Assembly: GCA_012510295.1 (NCBI GenBank)
Contig: JAAZID010000340.1
Location: 1-5,105 of the forward strand
Source of the DNA: Methanomicrobiales archaeon
GTDB taxonomy: Archaea > Halobacteriota > Methanomicrobia > Methanomicrobiales > Methanoculleaceae
Length of the DNA: 5,105 nucleotides
Direction: 5' to 3'
In this document: positions 1 through 5,105 of the stretch, piece after piece
How the letters are laid out: each line of letters opens with the position of its first letter
Position numbering within the stretch: the first letter of the stretch is position 1
The notes under the pieces: model-generated
Databases searched by the model: none
Told to the model about the DNA's origin: nothing
Seen by the model: the letters and a program-made list of their open reading frames with translations, nothing else
Made by a program: the position numbers and the translations under genes

Positions 1-2
1 CA

Positions 3-464
3 GCGGGTGAGGTCTTCCGCAGGCTTTCCCAGGAGCATGATATGGATCTCGCAGAGTTTGGTCGACTCGCGGAGAGCGAACCCTCGGTCGACCGGATGAT
101 CGATGAGAGGCAGAAGGAGATCGGGGAGGCTTCAGATTCGATCGTCGTCGAGGGGAGACTCTCGGGCCGGATGATCGCAAACGCCGATCTCCGGATCTGG
201 CTTGCGGCATCGCTCGAGTGCCGGGCAAAGCGGATCGCGGGAAGGGATAATATGGGCGAGGAGGAGGCGCTCGCCTACACCCGGGACCGGCAGCACTCGG
301 AGGCCACCCGCTACCGGAACTACTACGATATCGACATAAACGATCTCTCACCGTATGATCTCGTGCTCTCGTCGGAGACCTTCGGTGTTGATGCCCTCGG
401 CGCGATCGTTGATGTGGCGATAACCTGCTTTCAGCAGCAGAGAAAAGTCCTCCAGGAGCCCTGA
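3..464 (+). CDS. cmk: Cytidylate kinase, archaeal type (C-terminal part; 5' end outside window)
   Basis: Cytosolic (d)CMP kinase, transferring phosphate from ATP to CMP or dCMP to give the diphosphate in pyrimidine nucleotide metabolism. The frame is open from base 3, giving 153 residues that begin AGEVFRRLSQEHDMDLAEFG, a pattern typical of the short archaeal Cmk family (about 180 residues), so roughly the first 25-30 residues, including the Walker A P-loop, lie to the left. Visible hallmarks are the VVEGRLSG strand, the LID-like segment RIAGRDN, and the C-terminal RYRNYYDIDINDLSPYDLVL block, whose arginines and RYRNYY motif are characteristic of this family. The ATG at 42 is internal, because the homology runs upstream of it. 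It stops with TGA at 462-464 and faces atpD, 52 nt away. In many archaea cmk sits in a cluster with ribosomal protein, adk or truB genes; none of these is visible downstream here. The family call is strong; the true start is not visible. Confidence 0.93.
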   Translation, partial: AGEVFRRLSQEHDMDLAEFGRLAESEPSVDRMIDERQKEIGEASDSIVVEGRLSGRMIANADLRIWLAASLECRAKRIAGRDNMGEEEALAYTRDRQHSEATRYRNYYDIDINDLSPYDLVLSSETFGVDALGAIVDVAITCFQQQRKVLQEP

Positions 465-473
465 GCCGGTGCC

Positions 474-491
474 TCCTCCCGCGCGGGAGGG
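474..491. terminator. GC-rich hairpin between convergent cmk and atpD
   Basis: The perfect palindrome CCTCCCGCGCGGGAGG occupies 475-490, and one T-G wobble pair extends it to 474-491. It begins 10 nt after the cmk stop and lies 26 nt beyond the atpD stop, so both converging transcripts would contain it. A second weak stem (AAGGG with CCCTT, 503-507/514-518) follows and overlaps the atpD stop codon. Archaeal termination depends mainly on oligo-T rather than a hairpin, so this may serve as a 3'-end stabiliser or processing site. The hairpin is seen directly; its role is inferred. Confidence 0.45.
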
Positions 492-516
492 AGGAGTATG
501 CGAAGGGCCGGTCCCC

Positions 517-1152
517 TTAACCCCGCCTTGCTTTTATCTTTTTGATCCGCCGGAGCCGCACCGCATCCTGCCGCTCCATCTCATCGCGCCGGTACTCGAT
601 TAGCCGGCGGAGGTCGGTGAGTTCCGGGATGACCTTGAACTCAAGGGCGTTCACGCGCCTCCGCGTCCGTTCGATATCATCAAGCAGCTGTACGATCCCT
701 CCTTCGAGTTCAGCGCTTGTGATGACCTGGGAGATGAGTTCCTCGTAGGCGTCGGCGGCATCGTCGATGACGGATGATGTTGCGAGGATGCCATAACCCC
801 GCTGGATGAGCGTCTTCTTCACCATAACCGGTTCCAGTGTGGGGAGGCGCACGCCAAAGATGTTCCTGTGATCTATCGTATAGGTCGGGGTGATCTCTAC
901 GGAGAGCGCTGCAAGGAGCACCCCGGTCGCCCCCTCCATCATGGTGGCGATAGCCGCCATCTCCCGGGCACGAGCGAATCTCTCCTCAAGAACCCTGCGC
1001 TCATGGACGGCCTGATCGGTGAGTTTGATGAGTTCAAGCATCATGCCGTCGAGTTTCATCTTCAGGATCCGGTGTATCCGCTCCGCGAGCGCCATCCGCC
1101 GCCGGACGATCAGCAGGCCCGAACGGGTTGGTTTGATCTCACTGGAAGGCAT
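517..1152 (-). CDS. atpD: A1AO ATP synthase subunit D (central rotor shaft)
   Basis: This 211-residue protein fits the V/A-type ATP synthase subunit D family (usually about 205-215 residues). The subunit forms the long coiled-coil shaft that rotates inside the A3B3 head and passes torque to the membrane ring through subunit C. N- and C-terminal helices (about 14-75 and 125-205) flank a central beta segment (about 85-112, with ITPTYTIDHRNIFGVRLP). The best signature is RTRRRVNALEFKVIPEL (162-178), which matches the family's conserved RVNALE block, followed by a charged, Lys/Arg-rich tail. The N-terminal block, PTRSGLLIVRRRMALAERIHRILKMK, keeps the expected pattern but differs from the usual LLK-KRDAL core. 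The start ATG at 1152 has an excellent SD (AGGTGAG) 5 nt upstream. atpC lies immediately upstream and cmk converges downstream. It could be the sole copy or a divergent second copy of subunit D. Confidence 0.9.
   Translation of the reverse strand: MPSSEIKPTRSGLLIVRRRMALAERIHRILKMKLDGMMLELIKLTDQAVHERRVLEERFARAREMAAIATMMEGATGVLLAALSVEITPTYTIDHRNIFGVRLPTLEPVMVKKTLIQRGYGILATSSVIDDAADAYEELISQVITSAELEGGIVQLLDDIERTRRRVNALEFKVIPELTDLRRLIEYRRDEMERQDAVRLRRIKKIKARRG
532..543 (+). terminator. T-rich tract, candidate end of the cmk transcript
   Basis: TTTTATCTTTTT on the plus strand lies about 70 nt after the cmk stop and is the only strong U-rich stretch just downstream of it. Archaeal RNA polymerase terminates at such tracts. 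It falls inside the antisense of the Lys-rich 3' end of atpD (the KKIK codons), so its T content may also be explained by that coding sequence. No comparable T tract exists for the atpD transcript on the minus strand. Confidence 0.35.
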
Positions 1153-1157
1153 GGTAT

Positions 1158-1164
1158 CTCACCT
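1158..1164 (-). promoter_or_regulatory. atpD ribosome binding site overlapping the atpC stop codon
   Basis: On the minus strand AGGTGAG is followed by a 5-nt spacer and the atpD ATG at 1152. AGGTGA is complementary to the archaeal 16S 3' end (UCACCU). The site begins at the A of the atpC TAG stop (1165-1163), so a ribosome terminating on atpC sits on the atpD initiation region. This points to translational coupling and near-equal synthesis of the two stalk subunits, which are one per complex. Confidence 0.8.
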
Positions 1165-2287
1165 ATATGACGATGTACTGCCATATCCTCTCGGATGGAA
1201 GGTCGAATGCTTTTCCTCGTGCTATCGCTCGCAGGTTTGCGACTTCGTAGCGTTTCCGCTCCAGGTAGGCGAGCATCGGCAGGAGCGAGAACGGGTAGCG
1301 GCGGGAGAGACCCTCAAGTTCTCCGAGCCTGATGCGGGTGATCGCTATCTCTATCTCATGAACAGGGAGCAGGTGTTTGTGCCACCGCTGCCAGACCAGT
1401 TCGGCAGCATCGTTGCTGGAAAAACTCGGCTCCTGCCTGAGCTCGCGCACCGCCCGGGCGAGGATTGGAACGATATCGGTCTGTAGAAAGATGCTCGTGA
1501 ACTCCTCTTCCGTCCGGGAGTGGTAAAGTCGCCGGAAGAGGTCGACGGGGATGCGACCGCCCGGGATCATGGTCTGGTCGATGGTCGCGATCTCGCACCC
1601 CTCTTCGCCGCAACGGAGCCGGAGGAGGTTTTTCATGTTGGTTATATCGATCTCGAACCGGAGGTAGGTGAATAATTCCTTGCATCCGCTATATCCTGAC
1701 GCGACAAGACCGAGCAGCCCCGCATAATAGCTCATGTAGAGATCGTTCTCCATCCGGGCAAACACACCGGGTTCCCCGCAGGTCCGGTGGTATCCCCTCA
1801 GGACCGGGTAGAGCCGCCACCCTTCAAGGGCATCCAGCGCCTCATGGCAGGTCGTAAGGCTCAGGAGGTGGTCGAGGAGGGATCTATCGAGTTCACCTGC
1901 GGGGACCAGGAGATCACGAACCTGCTCCCGGGGGATATCAAAGAACGTACCCCGGAGGATCGCCATGATGTTTGCAATATCCCACCGGGCGAGGTACTCA
2001 CCGGCCAGGGTATGCAGATCCCGGGGAACGATCGACATGGCATGCCGGAACGACCGCGCCAGGTTACGGTTCGCGGCCTCCTCGACGAGCCGTGCGCCGG
2101 AGTAGTCGGGTGTCAGTTCCATGATCTCCTGGTAGTCCTCCCGCCGCCCGACGTAGGTGATGATGCCTGGTATGCCCATCTTCATGATCCGGCGGTAATC
2201 CTCACGTGAGAGGAGTTTTGTCCTGCGTATGCGAAACCGGGTGCAGGCATAGATGCACGATGGCGATATCAGGCCGGGCAGGGTCAT
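1163..2287 (-). CDS. atpC: A1AO ATP synthase subunit C (central stalk adaptor, V-ATPase d/AC39 family)
   Basis: A 374-residue member of the AC39/subunit C family, a cytoplasmic all-helical funnel that docks the D (and F) shaft onto the membrane K ring. Family features in order: the Y-x-x-x-R-x-R entry with KLLSREDYRRIM (about 13-35); the repeated structural motif RWDIANIMAILRG (101-113); EIDITNMKNLLRLR (212-225); and the C-terminal YLERKRYEVANLRAIARGK (341-359) with DLPSERIWQYIV. Length is slightly above the usual 350 or so. The in-frame codons upstream of ATG 2287 reach TAA within five codons, so this is the farthest possible ATG. It has no SD at the proper distance; the only GGAGA is about 21 nt upstream. 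An AT-rich box A candidate at 2314-2322 suggests a very short leader. Seven cysteines occur, including CX3C (11/15) and CX4C (226/231). Next to it is atpD rather than atpF, which is unlike the canonical order. Confidence 0.9.
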   Translation of the reverse strand: MTLPGLISPSCIYACTRFRIRRTKLLSREDYRRIMKMGIPGIITYVGRREDYQEIMELTPDYSGARLVEEAANRNLARSFRHAMSIVPRDLHTLAGEYLARWDIANIMAILRGTFFDIPREQVRDLLVPAGELDRSLLDHLLSLTTCHEALDALEGWRLYPVLRGYHRTCGEPGVFARMENDLYMSYYAGLLGLVASGYSGCKELFTYLRFEIDITNMKNLLRLRCGEEGCEIATIDQTMIPGGRIPVDLFRRLYHSRTEEEFTSIFLQTDIVPILARAVRELRQEPSFSSNDAAELVWQRWHKHLLPVHEIEIAITRIRLGELEGLSRRYPFSLLPMLAYLERKRYEVANLRAIARGKAFDLPSERIWQYIVI

Positions 2288-2313
2288 ATAGTATTCAGAT
2301 TAGTGTAGTCTCC

Positions 2314-2322
2314 ATAAAATAT
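2314..2322 (-). promoter_or_regulatory. Candidate archaeal box A (TATA) promoter of atpC-atpD
   Basis: On the minus strand this reads ATATTTTAT in an AT-rich island within GC-rich DNA. Its centre is about 31 nt upstream of the atpC ATG (2287). Archaeal transcription usually starts about 25 nt downstream of the box A centre, so the start would fall near 2293, leaving a leader of only a few nucleotides. That agrees with the absence of an SD at the correct spacing. A plus-strand box (GCATATAGA, 2327-2335) in the same island could serve hisF with a leader of about 125 nt. Inferred from spacing and composition only. Confidence 0.4.
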
Positions 2323-2332
2323 GCTTGCATAT
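2319..2332. repeat. Inverted repeat ATATGC-TT-GCATAT beside the atpC promoter
   Basis: Two perfect 6-bp arms (2319-2324 and 2327-2332) are separated by TT. The left arm overlaps the candidate box A of atpC on its upstream side, and the right arm overlaps a possible plus-strand box A. The size suits a dimeric regulator operator, but an AT-rich promoter can give such symmetry by chance, and only one copy is present in the window. Confidence 0.35.
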
Positions 2333-2335
2333 AGA

Positions 2336-2481
2336 TGACCACTGGAAGGAGAGTAGGCGCGGAACGGGGCCGGGCAGTCGGGAGATAGCCTGTATTGGTT
2401 ATGAAACCACACAGTCGAGCGGGGGAGTGATCCTCCACGACCAAAACCTCATCACCTGCTACCTCCAAAACCCTATGCACA
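2336..2481 (+). other. hisF upstream region: C-rich leader without a Shine-Dalgarno site
   Basis: This is the rest of the 194-nt divergent spacer between atpC and hisF. The first half is purine- and G-rich. The last 50 nt before the start (2431-2480) contain only 3 G but 23 C and 15 A. An exact 8-mer, CCAAAACC, occurs twice (2441-2448 and 2465-2472), 24 nt apart. Weak stems are visible: TGGTT-ATGA-AACCA (2396-2409) and GGAG/CTCC (2424-2427 with 2433-2436). No SD precedes the hisF ATG; instead ACCTCC (2461-2466) is like the anti-SD itself. No convincing box A lies 25-35 nt upstream, so leaderless transcription is not supported either. No gene is convincing in this stretch. Confidence 0.4.
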
Positions 2482-3288
2482 ATGGTTCTGACGAAACGGA
2501 TCATCCCCTGCCTGGACCTCAAAGGTGGGCGGGTTGTCAAAGGCACGCACTTCGTCGATCTGCGTGATGCGGGCGATCCCGTCGAGCTGGCACGGCGCTA
2601 CAATGAACAGGGTGCAGACGAGGTTGTCTTCCTCGATATCGCGGCATCACAGGAACGCCGGGACACCATAATCGATGCGATTCAGCGAGCGGCAACCGAA
2701 CTCTCCATCCCGCTCACCGTCGGCGGCGGCATAAGGACGACCGACGACATGCAACAGATCCTCAAGGCCGGCGCTGATAAGGTGAGCATCAACTCAAGCG
2801 CCGTCCAGGATCCGGACCTGATATCCCGGGGGGCTGAACGATTCGGCAGCCAGCGTATCGTCGTTGCCATGGATGTCCGGCGAAACTACCGTATAGAACC
2901 GGGAAGAACCCCGGTCACCCTCGCCGATGGGCGGGAGTGCTGGTATGAGGTCGTGACCCACGGCGGGAGTCGGGCTACAGGACTTGATGCTGTCGCCTGG
3001 GCTCGTGAGGTCGAAGAACGCGGAGCCGGCGAGATCCTCCTCACCAGCATGGAGGCCGACGGGACGAAGGAAGGATTTGATATCCCCATCACCGCAGCGG
3101 TCGCGGGTGCGGTCACAATCCCGGTCATCGCAAGCGGCGGCGTGGGCACGCTTGAACATTTTTATGCAGGATTTACAGAAGGAAAGGCCGACGCCTGCCT
3201 TGCGGCAAGCGTCTTTCACTACGGCGAGTTTACCGTCCGTCAGGTGAAGGATTACCTGGCGGAGCGGGGTATCCCGGTACGGCTCTGA
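2482..3288 (+). CDS. hisF: Imidazole glycerol phosphate synthase subunit HisF (cyclase)
   Basis: This 268-residue cytosolic TIM-barrel enzyme uses ammonia delivered by HisH to convert PRFAR to imidazole glycerol phosphate and AICAR, linking histidine and purine synthesis. It starts with the canonical [17 protein letters not shown]. By alignment to Thermotoga HisF, the catalytic aspartates are D12 and D131 (in VVAMDVRR), loop-1 lysine is K20, and the ammonia-gate residues R6, E47, K100 and E184 are all present. Phosphate-binding glycines are in VGGGI (80-84) and ASGG (217-220), with AASVFH at 241-246. The usual SxDxDG loop reads SMEADG, so a conserved Asp is replaced by Glu at 191. Length is slightly above the 253 of Thermotoga because of a longer segment near 135-160. 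No his gene is adjacent, so it appears to stand alone. Its 3' end overlaps pheT by 59 bp, and its start has no visible SD. Confidence 0.96.
   Translation: MVLTKRIIPCLDLKGGRVVKGTHFVDLRDAGDPVELARRYNEQGADEVVFLDIAASQERRDTIIDAIQRAATELSIPLTVGGGIRTTDDMQQILKAGADKVSINSSAVQDPDLISRGAERFGSQRIVVAMDVRRNYRIEPGRTPVTLADGRECWYEVVTHGGSRATGLDAVAWAREVEERGAGEILLTSMEADGTKEGFDIPITAAVAGAVTIPVIASGGVGTLEHFYAGFTEGKADACLAASVFHYGEFTVRQVKDYLAERGIPVRL
3230..3288. other. Convergent 3' overlap of hisF and pheT (59 bp)
   Basis: The hisF TGA (3286-3288) lies inside pheT, and the pheT TAA (3232-3230) lies inside hisF. On the hisF side the overlap covers conserved residues 250-268, the last barrel helix and C-terminus. On the pheT side it covers residues 533-551, a Pro/Gly-rich tail beyond the conserved core. 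This suggests that pheT was extended into hisF rather than the reverse. Both mRNAs therefore have complementary 3' ends. Confidence 0.9.
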
Positions 3289-4885
3289 GGTCGAGCGCGA
3301 ACGCCGCTACCGGGTGCTCGAGGTCGAACGCGTTCAGGGTCGCAGGGTGGATCTCACCAAACACCCCGACGATCCGATCACCGGCGATGATGTCACCACG
3401 ACGGCCATCGATGAACACCGGATCATTCGACTCAGCGACACTGTAGGGGAGCGAAAGTTCCCGGCAGAAGACATCGGCTGCCGCATAGGCTTCCGAGAAG
3501 TCTGCGCCCGGGTGGATGCTGACTGCGGCGATTTTTTTATAGGTGGCGCAATCCTCGACCACATCTCCCACCGCAAAGAGGCGTTGTGGGAGTTCACGAT
3601 GTTTGTTAGCCTGGAACATCTCCATGAGCAGGGGGAGGAGGTCTGTCCGGACCACGGTCTGCTCCTCGCTGATCGGGTGGAGCAACCGCAGGGTTCCAGG
3701 CAGGGGACTTCGCTGCATATTTTCATAGAGCACCCGGTCGTTTGTGAGGGTGAAGGGTATCATCTCGATGTAGCCAAGACCGATCATCACCGACCTCGCC
3801 GCTCCAGCGAGCACGGTGGTTGGGTGTTCCTCTGCTATGGTTGAGGTTGCCGGGAGGGCGGCATCGAAGTTCTCAAACCCGTAGGCGATCGCGACATCCT
3901 CGAATATGTCCCAGTCGTGGAGGATATCAGCCCGGTAACAGGGGACGAGAACCCGGACGTGGGAGTTTCCGTCCGGTTCGGCGCCAAACCGCATCCTCGC
4001 GAGGAGTTCCGCCATATCTGCAGGAGAGAGGGAGATCCCGAGGAGGGAGGCGCACTCCTCGACCGAGACGACACGCCTCGCCGGCGCGAGCGTGGGCATA
4101 ACCTCTCCATCGATGGTGACGGTCTCGATCGCCGCCCCCGCCTCGGCGAGCGCGGTGCATATGATGTTTGTCGCCGTCATAACCGCTTTTTTGTCGGTGC
4201 CGGTGCAATCGAGCAGGATGTTTCCTGTCGCTGTCGTGACCCTCGTCAGTTCGCCGTTGATGATGGGGGGGAGAGAGAGCACCCGATCGTCGGCATCGAT
4301 GATCAGCGGGAGGCGGGAGAACTTCTCTACCAGGTGGGCGTAGTCCCGGCCCTTCGGGTGATCGGTGAGGATCTCATCGAGCGTCATCCCGTGGTCGAAG
4401 TCCAGCGGGACGAACGAGCGGTCCCGGGGGGAGGCGATGTAGCGGAAGGGCGGTGTGACCGCATCGAGGTCGTGGACCCCGATCGCCACCTTACCCCGCC
4501 CGCGGCCGACCGCCCAGTGGAGAGCCTCCTGGAGACCCATAAGGCTCTCGATCGCCTCTTCATCGAGGTCGACGTTCCTGATCACCGCCGAGGCGAGGTG
4601 AGGCCGGATACCGGCGAGTCCGGGATCGACCGAGAAGGTGATACCTGATGGGCGGACGGGGTAGACCGGCAGTCCCTCCTCGATCCCGAGGAACCCGCGC
4701 ATAGCCCGGGCAACGCCCTCGGGCGAGTAGAGGTCGGGTCGGTCCGGGAAGAACTCAACATCGACGTGATCCTCCTCGATCCTCTCGATATCCGCCCCGA
4801 TCATCGGTATACGATCGATGATCGTCTCCCGGTCAGTCCCGGTCAGCCGCTCCAGGTAGCTATAGGGGAGCGTGATTATCGCCAT
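3230..4885 (-). CDS. pheT: Phenylalanyl-tRNA synthetase beta subunit, archaeal type
   Basis: The beta chain of the alpha2beta2 class II enzyme that attaches phenylalanine to tRNA-Phe; this chain supplies the editing and structural domains. It has 551 residues, normal for archaeal PheT (about 540-555) and much shorter than bacterial PheT (about 800), lacking the EMAP-like tRNA-binding and C-terminal FDX-ACB domains. An N-terminal region holds [17 protein letters not shown] (45-61). The B3/B4 editing region runs about 95-260, with [11 protein letters not shown] (131-141) and [14 protein letters not shown] (204-217). A B5 domain (about 270-340) contains [17 protein letters not shown] (320-336), whose acidic residues bind metal in the family. 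A catalytic-core-like domain follows (about 355-532), ending [20 protein letters not shown]. The start at ATG 4885 is chosen for its strong SD and because it lies one nucleotide after the pheS stop. A longer in-frame ORF to 4933 only re-reads pheS. The tail (533-551) overlaps hisF. Confidence 0.96.
   Translation of the reverse strand: MAIITLPYSYLERLTGTDRETIIDRIPMIGADIERIEEDHVDVEFFPDRPDLYSPEGVARAMRGFLGIEEGLPVYPVRPSGITFSVDPGLAGIRPHLASAVIRNVDLDEEAIESLMGLQEALHWAVGRGRGKVAIGVHDLDAVTPPFRYIASPRDRSFVPLDFDHGMTLDEILTDHPKGRDYAHLVEKFSRLPLIIDADDRVLSLPPIINGELTRVTTATGNILLDCTGTDKKAVMTATNIICTALAEAGAAIETVTIDGEVMPTLAPARRVVSVEECASLLGISLSPADMAELLARMRFGAEPDGNSHVRVLVPCYRADILHDWDIFEDVAIAYGFENFDAALPATSTIAEEHPTTVLAGAARSVMIGLGYIEMIPFTLTNDRVLYENMQRSPLPGTLRLLHPISEEQTVVRTDLLPLLMEMFQANKHRELPQRLFAVGDVVEDCATYKKIAAVSIHPGADFSEAYAAADVFCRELSLPYSVAESNDPVFIDGRRGDIIAGDRIVGVFGEIHPATLNAFDLEHPVAAFALDLRAVPGYPAPPGNPSPDGR
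3532..3538 (+). terminator. T7 run, candidate downstream terminator for hisF
   Basis: Seven consecutive T on the plus strand lie about 245 nt beyond the hisF stop, within antisense pheT (the Tyr-Lys-Lys-Ile codons). Oligo-T is the archaeal termination signal, and I see no T run this long closer to hisF. If used, the hisF mRNA would have a 3' UTR of about 250 nt antisense to pheT. The run may be only a by-product of two AAA codons. Confidence 0.25.
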
Positions 4886-4886
4886 A

Positions 4887-5105
4887 TCACCGCCTCCCAC
4901 TGTAGATCGGCGTCTCACGGATCCATTCGACATCGCTCCGGTAGAGGTGCCGGAGGTCGCGGAGACCGAGACGGAGCATCGCCACCCGGCTTATCCCGAG
5001 CCCCCACGCGAGCACCGGGTGTTCTATTCCGAGGGGCGCGGTCACCTCCTGCCGGAAGATGCCTGCCCCACCGAGTTCCACCCAGCCGAGGCCGTCGACG
5101 TAGAC
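4887..5105 (-). CDS. pheS: Phenylalanyl-tRNA synthetase alpha subunit (C-terminal part; 5' end outside window)
   Basis: The last 72 codons of the catalytic alpha chain, which activates phenylalanine with ATP and transfers it to tRNA-Phe; archaeal PheS is about 490-500 residues in total, so most lies to the right. The translation starts [20 protein letters not shown], running without interruption from the window edge, and continues through [20 protein letters not shown], which is class II motif 3 with its ATP-binding arginine. It then has [19 protein letters not shown] and ends YSGRR. The codon at 5081 is GTG in mid-protein, not a start. pheS and pheT are separated by one nucleotide and form a tight operon encoding the two subunits of one enzyme; any promoter lies beyond the right edge. 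Confidence 0.96.
   Translation of the reverse strand, partial: VYVDGLGWVELGGAGIFRQEVTAPLGIEHPVLAWGLGISRVAMLRLGLRDLRHLYRSDVEWIRETPIYSGRR
4893..4897 (-). promoter_or_regulatory. pheT ribosome binding site within the end of pheS
   Basis: GGAGG on the minus strand with a 7-nt spacer precedes the pheT ATG at 4885. It lies in the last sense codons of pheS, whose TGA (4889-4887) is separated from the ATG by a single T. This arrangement fixes the pheT start and implies translational coupling within pheST. Confidence 0.85.

Noticed and set aside
1787..2209. 140-codon plus-strand ORF antisense to atpC
   Set aside because: Shadow of a well-supported coding region, with no family resemblance.
2401..2430. 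9-codon upstream ORF (MKPHSRAGE) in the hisF frame
   Set aside because: It has no SD and only one His codon, so it is not a plausible histidine leader peptide, and attenuation by such peptides is not an established archaeal mechanism.
2295..2546. 83-codon minus-strand ORF ending just before atpC
   Set aside because: It overlaps the hisF start, runs through the promoter region, shows no recognisable family pattern, and its codon choice is unlike the GC-rich neighbours; its stop falls immediately before the atpC leader.
2325..2567. 80-codon plus-strand ORF crossing the hisF start
   Set aside because: It is in a different frame from hisF, overlaps its conserved N-terminus, and has no SD or recognisable sequence.
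3532..3538. A7 run in pheT as a programmed frameshift site
   Set aside because: The pheT frame continues intact for the full expected length on both sides, so no frameshift is needed.
3917..4648. 243-codon plus-strand ORF antisense to pheT
   Set aside because: It is a GC-rich shadow frame: Arg/Glu/Gly/Asp-heavy, without domain signature, and opposite a well-conserved synthetase gene.
4811..4825. Inverted repeat ACGATC-GAT-GATCGT
   Set aside because: It lies in pheT and follows from the codons of a TIIDRI stretch in DNA rich in GAT and ATC; no promoter or spacer is nearby.
4886..4933. 16-codon N-terminal extension of PheT
   Set aside because: These codons re-read the end of pheS in another frame; the ATG at 4885 has a strong SD and matches the usual PheT N-terminus.

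Overview
The window looks like core chromosome from a GC-rich methanogenic euryarchaeon, most likely of the order Methanomicrobiales (Methanoculleus-like). That placement is inferred from protein style only. Supporting points are an archaeal-type cytidylate kinase, A-type (A1AO) ATP synthase subunits, an archaeal phenylalanyl-tRNA synthetase beta chain without the bacterial EMAP-like and FDX-ACB domains, and Shine-Dalgarno sites matching the archaeal anti-SD.

Layout, left to right: (1) 3-464, plus strand: the C-terminal 153 codons of cytidylate kinase (cmk), cut by the left edge. (2) 465-516: a short convergent spacer with a GC-rich hairpin, followed by a T-rich tract that lies inside the next gene. 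(3) 517-2287, minus strand: a two-gene operon, atpC then atpD, encoding the ring-docking and shaft subunits of the ATP synthase central stalk. The two genes are 10 nt apart and the SD of atpD overlaps the atpC stop codon. (4) 2288-2481: a divergent intergenic region with an AT-rich probable atpC promoter, an inverted repeat and a C-rich hisF leader lacking an SD. (5) 2482-3288, plus strand: hisF, complete. (6) 3230-5105, minus strand: pheT, complete, preceded one nucleotide upstream by the 3' end of pheS. pheT and hisF converge and overlap by 59 bp.

The genes belong to unrelated housekeeping processes: pyrimidine nucleotide phosphorylation, ATP synthesis, histidine and purine-linked biosynthesis, and tRNA charging. 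Functional coupling is visible only within the pairs atpC-atpD and pheS-pheT. I see no mobile element, CRISPR array, rRNA, tRNA, defence island or obvious undescribed system. The points most worth checking are the atpC-atpD pair without the usual F, A and B genes between them, the hisF/pheT 3' overlap, and the unusual hisF leader.
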